From positions 1 to 64,000 of the forward strand of contig JAXHMR010000029.1 in NCBI GenBank assembly GCA_034521225.1: DNA of 64,000 nt. Reading direction: 5' to 3'. Made by a program: the position numbers and the translations under genes. The notes below the pieces were generated by a model. It was not told where the DNA came from, ran no database searches, and worked only from the letters and a program-made list of their open reading frames with translations. This DNA comes from Woeseia sp034521225 (GTDB lineage: Bacteria; Pseudomonadota; Gammaproteobacteria; Steroidobacterales; Woeseiaceae). Shown here in pieces: positions 55,515-64,000 of this stretch (the first letter of the stretch is position 1; each line of letters starts with the position of its first letter).

Positions 55515-57662
55515 CGGCGTGGGGCTGCGTTACCGTAGAACTGAGCAATTCACGAATCTTGGACGCAAGATCGGCGCGCCGGTACGGCTTGCTGAGCAGC
55601 GTGGTGCCTTCCGGCAGCGCACCGTCTCGCATAATCGCGGATTCGGTGTAGCCGGACGTGAACAGCACCGGCAGCCCCGGCTGCAGCCTCGTTGCTTCAT
55701 CAGCGAGCTGGCGCCCGTTCATACCACCGGGCATAACCACATCGGTGAACAACAGGTCAAATGTCGAACCCTCGCGCAGCAATGCGATCGCCTTCCGGCC
55801 CGTTCTGAGCTGTCGTGGTTCGATAGCCAAGGGATTGCAACTGCCGGATCACCAGGTCGAGCACGGCTTCGTTATCCTCGACAACCAGAATGTGCTCCGA
55901 ACCCCGCCATCTATGGTGTTTGTCTCCGGCATCGTGATGGCCTCGTCAATCGTCTCGTCGCGTACAGACGGCAGGAACAGCCTGACAGTAGTCCCGTGCC
56001 CGGGTTCCGAATAGATTCGCGCCTGCCCCATCGACTGCTTGACGAATCCATAGACCATGCTGAGTCCCAGCCCGGTGCCCTTGCCGACTTCCTTGGTCGT
56101 GAAGAACGGTTCAAAGACACGCGATGCAACGTCCGGCGTCATACCTTCGCCGGTATCCGTTACGCTTAGCAGTACGTAATCGCCGGGACTAAATTCATCC
56201 AGCACGTGAGTGTCGCCGGGATCGACGTTCCACGAGGTCACTTCCAGTGTCAGGAGACCGCCATTTGGCATCGCATCCCGGGCGTTGATGCACAGGTTCA
56301 GTATCGCATTCTCGAGCTGATGGGGATCGACGCGCGCCGCAAAGTCGGTCTCTGCATCGGCGTCGATGCGGACTGCCAGCTCAACATCTTCGCCCAGCGT
56401 GCGGCGGAGCAGCGGCTCCATGCCATGCAATAATTTGTCGATGTGGGTCGGCCGCGGCGCAAGAGCCTGTTGCCTGGAGAAGGCCAGCAGCCGCTGCGTC
56501 AGAACGGCGCCGCGTTCGGCCGCCGCGCGCGCGGCGACCACTTCCTCCAGCGCTGCCGCATCGTTCTTTACCGCATCAATCAAATTATCGGTACTGCCCA
56601 GTATCACGGTCAGGAGGTTGTTGAAATCATGCGCGATGCCACCCGTTAACTTGCCGATTGCATCGAGGTGCTGCGAGTTACGCAATTGTTCGGTCATCTT
56701 TCGCGTGGTCGTAATATCGCGCGCGATGGCAATATGCTGGATGTCGTACTCGCCGATCGGCAGCGGCGCCGACACAACTTCCACATTGACCGTGCGTTCT
56801 CCGGTCCCGGTCAGGTCGCACTCGAGACTGCCACTGCGGCCGGCACAGACCGCCTCGTGAAACCGCCGGAATTCTCGCGCGATGCTGCTCGACCAACAAA
56901 CTCATGGAACGGCCGGCCGATCGACTTGCTCGCTGCTGTCACTGTCGAGCAGCGCGAGCCCTGATCGGTTGATTTCCAGCAGCGTACCGTCGGCGCCGAT
57001 AACCAGCACCCCGTTCGGCGACGCATCGATCAGCGTTTCGAGACGCCGCTTGCGCTCGCGCAGCGCTTCCTGGACTGCAACCTCACTCGCCAGTGCACGC
57101 TCCAGCGTACCCAGTACGCTACCGACAACCAGTGCGATGATGCTGGCCACAAGGACGAAGTTGGCGGCAAGCAGGGCCCAGTCCAGCGCCTGGCCGCCCC
57201 AGCCTGCTGGCGGTGTTTCCCATATAAACAGGCCCTGCAATGCCGAACACGGCGATCGTCAGCGAATCTATGGCAACACTGGCAAGGCCGGCACGCTGGC
57301 CCAGCAGCAGCGTGGCGATGGCCGATGTGGCCCAGCAGGTAAATCAGCGCGACGGTGCCGGCAACGGTCAACAGCATGGCGCCAAGACAGTAAATGGCCA
57401 CGCATACAGCAAGGGCACGAATGTGATACGAGAGCCGGTCGAACCACCAGACGATGGCAAGCGTTACCAACACCACGGAATCGACGGCGATGATCGTCCA
57501 CATTGCCTGCTGCCAGGCCCAGTAGATACTGAAGCCGTAAACCAGCACACCGAGTGTCAGTGATGCGCGCAGCAGTATCGTCAGGAGGTCGGCGCGCCAC
57601 GTATGGCTGTCAAGCTGGAAGCCCCATCCCCGTTTAGAGGGCGCCGTCATGGGCTTTGCCAT
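55504..57662 (-). CDS. Hybrid sensor histidine kinase with C-terminal receiver, frameshifted
   Basis: The start is ATG 57662 (MAKPMTAPSKRGWGF). About five membrane helices form the N-terminus (LLTILLRASLTLGVLVYGFS, MWTIIAVDSVVLVTLAIVWW, ALLAANFVLVASIIALVVGS). A PAS domain follows (LETLIDASPNGVLVIGADGT), then HisKA with the phospho-acceptor in IGKLTGGIAHDFNNLLTVIL, an ATPase domain with NAILNLCINARDAM, DTGEGMTPD and GKGTGLGLSMVYGFVKQS, and a receiver with the Asp in LLFTDVVMPGGMNGRQLADE. Frame changes near 57320, 57240, 56920, 56800 and 55850 split it. It would autophosphorylate on His and pass the phosphate to its own receiver. No separate output regulator is adjacent. The signal is unknown. 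Confidence 0.82.
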
Positions 57663-57887
57663 TTTGTCGCGTCGGTCATCTGGGCTGATTATAGAGGAAG
57701 GGAAGGCCGGGTGTTTGAATGCGGCAGCGCCGCGCGCGAGGAAGGCACGCTGACCGCACGGACACCACCGCGCGGTGCCTGTATGATACTCATGGTAATT
57801 TTTCGGCACGTGCACTCGCTGTTCCCGCAGCATGGTCGGGCAGCCGCGTGGCCACGAGCAGGCGCAATGCAACGATGAGGTAACCCT

Positions 57888-58340
57888 ATGAACGGCAAAC
57901 ATGAAAAACTGTGGCAAAGACGTTATTTCCTGAAACTTGTGTCGGGGAGCGCCGTGATTGTGCCACTCGCGGGAATCGCTGCCTGCTCAGGTGGCGAGGA
58001 GCCGGCGCAATCCGCGCCGCCGCGAGAGGCCAAACCCGAATCCGGACCGTCGGCAGCAGAAGAGCCGGTTCCGCAATCGGCAGCGCCCGCATCGCAGCCT
58101 GCCGCCGGCAACATGCCGCGCCTCGAAGAAAGCGATCCGCAGGCGAAGTCTCTGGCTTACGTGCACGACGCAACGACGGTTGATGCGTCGAAGTATCCCC
58201 AGTACAGGGAAGGCAACGTCTGTGAGAATTGCGCACTTTACACCGGGGAGTCCGGTGCAGAGTGGGGACCGTGCTCAATCTTCCCCGGCAAGCTGGTCAA
58301 TGCACAGGGCTGGTGCAGCGTCTACGCGCCTAAAGCCTGA
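57888..58340 (+). CDS. High-potential iron-sulfur protein (HiPIP)
   Basis: 150 residues. The N-terminus RRYFLKLVSGSAVIVPLAGI is a Tat-type signal with consecutive arginines, as usual for HiPIPs, which are exported with their cluster in place. A Pro/Ala/Glu-rich linker follows. The mature domain of about 65 residues has the four cluster cysteines in the family order: CENCALYTG, then CSIFPGKLVNAQGWCSVY. It carries one [4Fe-4S] cluster and acts as a soluble one-electron carrier in the periplasm, often feeding a terminal oxidase or a photosynthetic centre; no reaction-centre gene is in view. The linker is longer than usual. The gene diverges from the histidine kinase across a 225-base gap and converges with the ectoine unit. 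Confidence 0.92.
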   Translation: MNGKHEKLWQRRYFLKLVSGSAVIVPLAGIAACSGGEEPAQSAPPREAKPESGPSAAEEPVPQSAAPASQPAAGNMPRLEESDPQAKSLAYVHDATTVDASKYPQYREGNVCENCALYTGESGAEWGPCSIFPGKLVNAQGWCSVYAPKA

Positions 58341-58385
58341 TAGAACGGGGCGCCGGCACTGTGCGGCCGGCGCCCGTAACCCGCC

Positions 58386-59785
58386 TTACTCGCCGAGTAT
58401 CAGGGCTTTGTAAAGTATGCGCAGTGCATCGTCGGCGACGGCCTGGCTGACGCTGATGTGAAAGCAGATCTTTGACGGACTCTGGTCGATCATCTCTATC
58501 GGGATGTGCGCCGCGCCGAGCGCATTGATTGCTTCAACGATCGGGTAGGAGTTGTTCTTCAGGCCCAGGCCAACCGGGGTGATTATCGACTGGTTGTAGA
58601 CGACATCCATACGGTCCGGTTGCAGCCGACGGTCTATTGCGCGCCGCAGTTCATTGATTGTGCCCTTCAGGTCGTCCTGGTCGACCAGTACCGCAATATT
58701 GTCCTTGTCCGTCGGGTAGTGATAGGTATCGATGCCGAATTCCCTGAATATTCCCAGCAATTTGGCCATGAAGCCCAGCTCGGCACTTACGCATCCTTTT
58801 GCAGAAAGATATACGCGATGCTGTCGAGCCGCGCGATACCGACGACACCTTCTTCGGGAACCCGCTCGTTCAGTATGACGGTGCCGGGTTCGTCCGGGCT
58901 GTTGGTATTGCGGATATGGATCGGGATTTTCCGTTTTCTGCATTTCAGCATCGCGTCGAGGTGAAAGACGTTCACACCCTTGGACGACAGCAGCCGGATT
59001 TCCTTGAACGTCAGGCGCGGAATCGCGCGCGCCTCGGGAATAATGCGGGGGTCTGTCTCCAGTACGCCGCTGACATCCGTCCAGTTTTCATAGGTGTCGG
59101 CGTCGATGCCATACGCGATCTCACCACCAGTCAGGTCCGAGCCGCCACGTGAAAAGACGGCGATATCGCCATCCGCCCGGATCCCGTAGAAACCGGGAAT
59201 GACCGTCAGGCTGTTGCCGCCGGCAAGCGCGGCAATGTTGTCGTACGCTTCGTCGGCGACGGTTGCATGCAGGTAATCACCTGCGACAAGCAGGCCGAAT
59301 TCCTCCGGTAGCCGCGCGGTTGCATCCATGCCGGATTTGCGAAAATACCCGGCGATGATGCGCGCATTGTAATGCTCGCCTCGCGAAGCAAGGAAGGCAA
59401 TGCGCTTGTCGCCGGTCAGGTCTGTTTCAAGATCCTGCTTCAACGCGTCGATAATATCGGCGCCATCGAGAGCGAGGTCGCGGATTATGCCGGAAAATTT
59501 ATCGACGACGGCCTTGCTGCTGTCGCTCGGGGAAACAGTAGTGCGCTGTTCCTGGAAATGCTGTCCACCTGTAGCAATATTCAGCAAGTGGTCGGTGACC
59601 TTCTCCTCACCTTTTTGTGACTTGCCAGGTGCCGACACCACGACGAAGCGCCGCCGGTCGTTGCGTGACACGATGGCACGCACCTTTTCGATCTGAATGG
59701 CATTGGCTACAGAGCTGCCACCGAATTTGCAGACGATGCTTTTTTTGGTTTCCGTTTGCCCGCGATGGCTGCCTGGTGCATTCAT
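58386..59785 (-). CDS. ask: Aspartate kinase, ectoine-pathway type, frameshifted
   Basis: I chose the ATG at 59785 (MNAPGSHRGQTETKKSIVCK then FGGSSVAN), 13 bases after the ectB stop. FGGSSVAN and VVVSAPGK are the nucleotide-binding segments, and GGSDLTGGEIAYGIDADTYE then NWTDVSG is the kinase active region. The C-terminal ACT regulatory domains run from INVFHLDAML-like text to the end. One frameshift near 58795 separates YIFLQK from VSAELGFMAKLLGIF. The corrected length is about 466 residues. It phosphorylates aspartate, the first step toward aspartate semialdehyde and diaminobutyrate. Its place directly after ectA-ectB marks it as the specialised copy (Ask_Ect) that escapes normal feedback control. 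Confidence 0.88.
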
Positions 59786-59798
59786 GACAGCGCCGCCT

Positions 59799-61060
59799 TC
59801 ACGCGTCCGGGCGTTTTTTGGCCAGCGCTTGCAACGATTGCTCGACGATTCCAAGGCCCTCGAGCAGCAGCTCCTCATCGATAACCAGGGGCGGTAGAAA
59901 CTTGAGTACGTGATCCCGGGCGCCGGCGGTTTCGATCAGCAGGCCCCGCTGAAATGCTTCCTGTGATGCCTCGCCAGCCAGTCCCGGCGGATCCATCTCG
60001 ATACCCCAGACCATGCCGAGACCCCGCAATTTCGGATTCAGGCCTGGCACACTGGCCGCGATACGCTCGAGCTCGGTACGCATGAGTTCGCCTTTCTGCG
60101 TTACTGCCTGGGCGAGATCGTCATTTTCCCAGTACTTGAGTGCTTCGGTTGCCGCGACAAATCCCAGGTTGTTGCCGCGGAACGTGCCGGTGTGCTCGCC
60201 GGGCCGCCATTGGTCAAGTTCAGGACGCATCAGCAGTATCGCTAACGGCAGGCCGCCACCAAGGGATTTTGAAACGGTCACCATGTCCGGGTACAGGTCG
60301 GCGCGCTCGAAGCTGAAGAACGTGCCGGTGCGGCCGTTGCCGACCTGGATGTCGTCGATAATCAGCAGTATGTCGAACTCGCGGCACAGGGCGGCGAGGT
60401 CCTGCAGCCATTCGATACTCGCCACATTGATGCCGCCCTCGCCCTGCACCGTTTCAACGATGACGGCTGCCGGTATGTCGACACCGCTGCTGCCGTCCTC
60501 AAGAAAGCGGCGCAGGTAGCTGATCGTATCGACATCGGGGCCGAAATAACCGTCGAACGGCATGAAGGCCGCATTATTACGCGCGCCGTAGGATTCATCG
60601 CGATAGAAATAATTGCCGGTAACGGCAAGCGCGCCCATCGTCAGGCCATGATACCCGTCGGTGAACGCACTGACGCCCGAGCGGCGCTTGACCATCCGCG
60701 CCAGTTTCAGTGCGGTCTCGACTGGCGTTCGTGCCGGTCGGGCCCGTAAACTGCACCTTGTAGTTCAGGTTGCGTGGCGCGAGGATGTTGTCCTGCAGCG
60801 CTTGCAGGAAAGCACGTTTGGCAACCGTCGCTTTGTCGAGTCCGTGCACGATGCCGCCGTGTTCCAGGTAGGCGATCATTGCCCGCGTAATCGCCGGGTT
60901 ATTGTGGCCGTAGTTCAGCGTGCCGGCGCCCGCGAAGAAATCGATGTAACGATTGTCGTTCTCGTCGAACAGCAACGCGCCCTCCGCCTTGTCGAAAACG
61001 ACCGGGAACGAGCGGATGTAGCCGCGTGACCTCTGATTCAATCTCTTCAAAAATTCTCAC
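59799..61060 (-). CDS. ectB: L-2,4-diaminobutyrate aminotransferase, frameshifted
   Basis: The start is GTG at 61060 (reading RIFEEIESEV after the initiator), the usual EctB N-terminus. A frameshift near 61025 leads to RGYIRSFPVVFDKAEGALLF, and a one-base insertion near 60728 separates QFTGPTGTNA from VETALKLARMVKRRSGVSAF. Other landmarks are IVETVQGEGGINVASIEWLQ, FDILLIIDDIQVGNGRTGTF and the PLP lysine in MVTVSKSLGGGLPLA. It is a class III aminotransferase converting aspartate semialdehyde to diaminobutyrate with glutamate as donor. The corrected length of about 420 residues is normal. It lies 31 bases after ectA, and ask follows, so the three form one leftward operon. Confidence 0.9.
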
Positions 61061-61091
61061 ATTGCACCTGCTTTTGGTGATTTGCCGAAAT

Positions 61092-61625
61092 TCATCCGGC
61101 CAGCCTTGATTTGTCTATCGGTCCGATCCGCAGACGGCATTCCGCTTCATGCTCCCCTTCCGGAAAGACTGACTCGGGAAAGCCTTCCGACTCCTCAAGC
61201 GGCGCACCGCCTCTGCGTGCGAGCGAGCCGAACAACGCCCGTGACGGCTTGTTCGACGGCGTCACTGTGGTTTCGAGGAAACGCGCGTCCCGGCAGCCAT
61301 CCGACAGCACCAGGTGGTCAAGCAAGCGGCTCGCGACACCTTCGCCGCGCGCATCGGCGGATACGCCAACCTGCCAGACGAACACCGTGTCCGGCCGGGG
61401 CGGAATCAGGTAGCCGCCGACAAAACCGAGCAATGCGCCGTTGCGCTCGGCCACAATACTCGTATCGGCAAAATCACTGCATAACAGCAGGTAGGCGTAG
61501 GCGGTATTGAGTTCCAGCGTGCCGGCGTCCTTTATCAGATTCCATACGGCGGAACCGTCGTTGACGGTCGGGTTCCGGAAATGGACAGGCGGCTTGCTGG
61601 TCGCTTCTTTGCTGGACATCGTCAT
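61092..61625 (-). CDS. ectA: L-2,4-diaminobutyrate acetyltransferase
   Basis: I chose the ATG at 61625 (MTMSSKEATSKPPVHFRNPT); ATG 61619 is equally possible, and the frame open to 61751 has no family-like content. The 177-residue GNAT protein shows the EctA opening FRNPTVNDGSAVWNLIKDAG then TLELNTAYAYLLLCSDFADT, the acetyl-CoA loop VGVSADARGEGVASRLLDHL, and ETTVTPSNKPSRALFGSLAR. It acetylates diaminobutyrate at the gamma nitrogen. It is the first gene of ectA-ectB-ask. The usual third gene, ectC for ectoine synthase, is absent here. About 200 bases separate it from the divergent TPR gene, and this gap should contain the osmoregulated promoter. Confidence 0.92.
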   Translation of the reverse strand: MTMSSKEATSKPPVHFRNPTVNDGSAVWNLIKDAGTLELNTAYAYLLLCSDFADTSIVAERNGALLGFVGGYLIPPRPDTVFVWQVGVSADARGEGVASRLLDHLVLSDGCRDARFLETTVTPSNKPSRALFGSLARRGGAPLEESEGFPESVFPEGEHEAECRLRIGPIDKSRLAG

Positions 61626-61832
61626 CTCGGCGGGGTACAGGTGAAGGGCGTAGTGCGCGGAAACTCCGGCTTGCAAAAGTCGTCTAAACCGGTACGTGTC
61701 AACAGACATCGTACCCTTTCCGACCTGTGGAGCGAAAGTTATCAGGCGCAAGCCGTATCGGAATCAGGTGTTTGCATAGTGTGACCGCACCGGGGCGGTG
61801 AATATGCGTGACGAACGCGCTGTAATGGCGGA

Positions 61833-62975
61833 ATGATGAGACTTAATACTGCAAGCTGCTGGCTTCGGGGCCTGTGCCTGCTGGCGGGCATCGCCGCCGG
61901 CCACGCGGCGTCCGCGACGCCTGCGGAGCAGCGCACTGCCGACGCGCCGGCGGTGCCGGTGGCATCCGAAGCAATCCTGGCGACGAGTCCGGCCATGCGG
62001 GACCTTGTGGACCGGGAAATCCGGCCAATTGCCGGACAGGAACAAAAGGCTCGCGCACTGCTGGTCCTGATGTTCGACGAGCGCCACCTGGGGCTCAAGT
62101 ATGACCGTTTCGGCACGCGAACCGCGGCGGAAACGGTTGAGGCAGGGGCCGGCAACTGCCTGTCACTCGCAAATACCTATATCGCCATGGCCCGGTACGC
62201 GGGATTGAACGCGTCGTATGTCGCGGTCAGCACCCCGGAAGCCTGGTACCCGGGCGATGAGGTTTTCTATGTACTCAATCACACGACGGCGGGAATCAAG
62301 CTGAATCCGCGTGTGACAATGACGATCGAGTTTGACGGTGTGCAGCGGGCAGACGATACGAAGGCGAGGCTCGTTCCGGACGAACGCGGTTTCGCACAGT
62401 ATTACAACAATATCGCGTCGATCCACATGTCAAAGTCAGACTTCGCCGCAGCGTCGCTCAGCCTGCAACAGGCACTGCGAATCGACCCGGAATATGCCCC
62501 GGCGTGGAATTCACTGGGCGTGATCCAGAAGCGGCTTGGCAAACTTGATGCCGCGGAATCATCGTACAAGGAAGCTTTGAACCTCGATGCCGACAACCTG
62601 TCCGCATTGAACAACCTGGTTATCCTCTACGAGCATACCGGCCGTGCAGCGGCCGCCCACAAGTACCAGGACAGGCTGGAACGCTATCGCCGGAAGAATC
62701 CGTATTACCTGAACTACCTGGCGCAGGGCGAAGTTGTGGCGGGCAACTACGACTCGGCAATTCGCCTCGCAAAAAAGGCTATCCGAAAGCGCAGCGACGA
62801 GCACCGCTTTCACTTCACACTGGCCCAGGCATACAGCGCGCTGGATCTTCTGGAAAAAGCAGACCGCCACCTGCAGGAAGCGATGCAACACACGGACTCC
62901 GAGGAGGAACGTTCACGCTACCGCAGGGAGTTTGAGCAGCGCCAGCAGGTGCAGTCAGGAATGGCGATTCGGTGA
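61833..62975 (+). CDS. Secreted transglutaminase-like and TPR protein
   Basis: 380 residues with a signal peptide (MMRLNTASCWLRGLCLLAGI then AAGHAASA). The first half has a transglutaminase-like core with the nucleophile Cys in AGAGNCLSLANTYIAMARYA, and a His in VFYVLNHTTAGIKLNP that could complete the pair. The second half contains four TPRs (YYNNIASIHMSKSDFAAASL, AWNSLGVIQKRLGKLDAAES, ALNNLVILYEHTGRAAAAHK and one at FHFTLAQAYSALDLLEKADR). This domain pair is common in exported proteins of gammaproteobacteria and has no proven function. The gene is intact and opposes the second histidine kinase. Confidence 0.82.
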   Translation: MMRLNTASCWLRGLCLLAGIAAGHAASATPAEQRTADAPAVPVASEAILATSPAMRDLVDREIRPIAGQEQKARALLVLMFDERHLGLKYDRFGTRTAAETVEAGAGNCLSLANTYIAMARYAGLNASYVAVSTPEAWYPGDEVFYVLNHTTAGIKLNPRVTMTIEFDGVQRADDTKARLVPDERGFAQYYNNIASIHMSKSDFAAASLSLQQALRIDPEYAPAWNSLGVIQKRLGKLDAAESSYKEALNLDADNLSALNNLVILYEHTGRAAAAHKYQDRLERYRRKNPYYLNYLAQGEVVAGNYDSAIRLAKKAIRKRSDEHRFHFTLAQAYSALDLLEKADRHLQEAMQHTDSEEERSRYRREFEQRQQVQSGMAIR

Positions 62976-63048
62976 GATGTCCGGGCCACGGAGTCTGCGC
63001 CAGTAGAAGCCGAACAAGCTGCGGCCTCTACCGCGCAGACTCCTGGTA

Positions 63049-64000
63049 TCAAGCGTCGAGCACGTCCCGAATCTTCCGTGCCAGCTCGAGCGGCGTAAAA
63101 GGTTTCTGGATGAATGCGACCGATTGATTGAGCAGGCCGTGCCGGAGAACGGCATCGTCGGTGTAGCCGCTCATGAACAACACCTTGATGTCCGGGTACA
63201 GCGTTTTCAGGCGCTCTGCGACTTCCGGACCGCTGATGTTGGGAATTACGACATCGGTGAGCACGACGTCGATCGGCTTGCCGAACTCGCTGGCGACTTT
63301 CAGCGCTTCATTGCCATCCGCGGCTTCGATGACCTGGTAACCGTGAGTCTCGAGGCTTCGTATGGCCAGCTTGCGCACGATATCCTCGTCCTCGACCAGC
63401 AGTATCGTTTCGGTTCCCTGGATGCCGGGCCGGGACGCCGATGTGTCGGTGCTTGTTAGTTCGCCAGTCACCGCGGGCAAATAAATCTTGATCGTCGTGC
63501 CATGACCGGGCTCACTGTAGACATGCAGGCAGCCGCCACTTTGCTGCACGATGCCGAATACCATCGAGAGCCCCAGCCCGGTGCCTTTGCCCGCCGGCTT
63601 GGTCGTGTAAAAGGGCTCGAAGATGCGTGCCACGACTTCGCGGGTCATGCCGACGCCGGAATCAGAGACGGCAAGCATCACGTGCGGACCCGCTTTGCCG
63701 TCGAGGTGCGTGCCCACGTACTCGTCGCTCAGCGTAACGTTTGCGGTCTCAATCGTCAGTTTGCCGCCTTTGGCCATCGCGTCGCGCGCGTTGATCGCCA
63801 GGTTCATCAGTATCTGGTCGAGTTGCCCGGGATCAACTTTCACCGGTGAAAGATCCGGCGCAAGTACGGTGCTGAATTCGATGTCCGCGCCGATCAGCCG
63901 CTGCAGCAGCCTGCCTGCTTGCTCAACGACACCGTTCAGGTCTAGAACTTCCGGCTTCAGGATTGACTGGCGGCTGAAGCCGAGCAGCTGCCGGGTCAGG
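63049..64000 (-). CDS. Hybrid sensor histidine kinase, C-terminal part (cut by window edge)
   Basis: The frame enters at 64000 and stops at 63049, giving the last 316 residues. They start in the histidine-kinase dimerisation region (LTRQLLGFSRQS), then the ATPase with QILMNLAINARDAMAKGGKL, VSDSGVGM and GKGTGLGLSMVFGIVQQSGG, and a receiver domain with ILLVEDEDIVRKLAIRSLE, the phospho-acceptor Asp in DVVLTDVVIPNISGPEVAER, and SGYTDDAVLRHGLL then FIQKPFTPLELARKIRDVL. The layout matches the kinase at 55504-57662, with both receivers ending in an SGYT segment, so the two may be paralogues. The sensor part lies outside the window. No frameshift is seen in this stretch. Confidence 0.88.
   Translation of the reverse strand, partial: LTRQLLGFSRQSILKPEVLDLNGVVEQAGRLLQRLIGADIEFSTVLAPDLSPVKVDPGQLDQILMNLAINARDAMAKGGKLTIETANVTLSDEYVGTHLDGKAGPHVMLAVSDSGVGMTREVVARIFEPFYTTKPAGKGTGLGLSMVFGIVQQSGGCLHVYSEPGHGTTIKIYLPAVTGELTSTDTSASRPGIQGTETILLVEDEDIVRKLAIRSLETHGYQVIEAADGNEALKVASEFGKPIDVVLTDVVIPNISGPEVAERLKTLYPDIKVLFMSGYTDDAVLRHGLLNQSVAFIQKPFTPLELARKIRDVLDA

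Overview
The window is GC-rich DNA from what looks like a marine or halotolerant gammaproteobacterium. The reasons are an ectoine-type solute locus, a HiPIP, TonB-dependent uptake, a tryptophan halogenase and abundant multihaem c-type cytochromes. No rRNA, tRNA or ribosomal protein gene is present, so the lineage is inference only. Many genes are split by single-base insertions or deletions that fall back into a perfect family match once one base is restored. I read most of these as assembly or sequencing errors rather than decay, and I annotate such genes over their full span with the break noted.

Layout. 1-3,032: the 3' end of a PQQ-type sugar dehydrogenase, then two leftward frameshifted genes (a secreted protein of unknown function and a Yip1-like membrane protein). 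3,288-22,524: a ten-gene leftward cluster, the centrepiece of the window. In transcription order it encodes a CHASE2 adenylate/guanylate cyclase, a TPR outer-membrane barrel, a FecR-domain protein, a flavoprotein fused to two cyclic-nucleotide-binding domains and a four-cluster ferredoxin, a cytochrome b-like membrane protein, an FHA-domain transmembrane decahaem cytochrome, a lipoprotein with two HbpS/GlcG-like domains, an outer-membrane barrel, a decahaem cytochrome with an LVIVD beta-propeller, and a further multihaem cytochrome. The last seven genes overlap or nearly touch. Together they would form a route from a cytoplasmic pyridine-nucleotide/flavin end, through the inner membrane and periplasm, to the outer membrane, with cyclic-nucleotide and FHA sensing parts built into the electron carriers.

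22.7-28.7 kb: homocysteine methyltransferase, a YjjG-like phosphatase, a broken M20 peptidase, a broken PLP decarboxylase and a universal stress protein. 28.9-36.3 kb: a TAXI-TRAP transporter pair and a three-gene leftward unit (glycosidase, glycosyltransferase, VTT membrane protein). 36.7-49.9 kb: a Tat-exported FAD oxidoreductase, a DUF6265-like protein, a TPR protein, a PQQ sugar dehydrogenase, an ABC exporter, a HExxH peptidase, a divergent gamma-glutamyltransferase, an APC permease and a sulfotransferase.

50.0-54.9 kb: a flavin-dependent tryptophan halogenase next to a TonB-dependent receptor. 54.9-57.7 kb: gene remnants and a hybrid histidine kinase. 57.9-61.6 kb: HiPIP, then an ectA-ectB-ask unit with no ectC. 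61.8-64.0 kb: a transglutaminase-like/TPR protein and the 3' part of a second hybrid kinase. Two dispersed palindromic repeat families sit between genes: one built on GGGGTCGAACCG arms, the other a TCATCGCGAGGAGCG-type element that has expanded at two sites into tandem 27-bp arrays.
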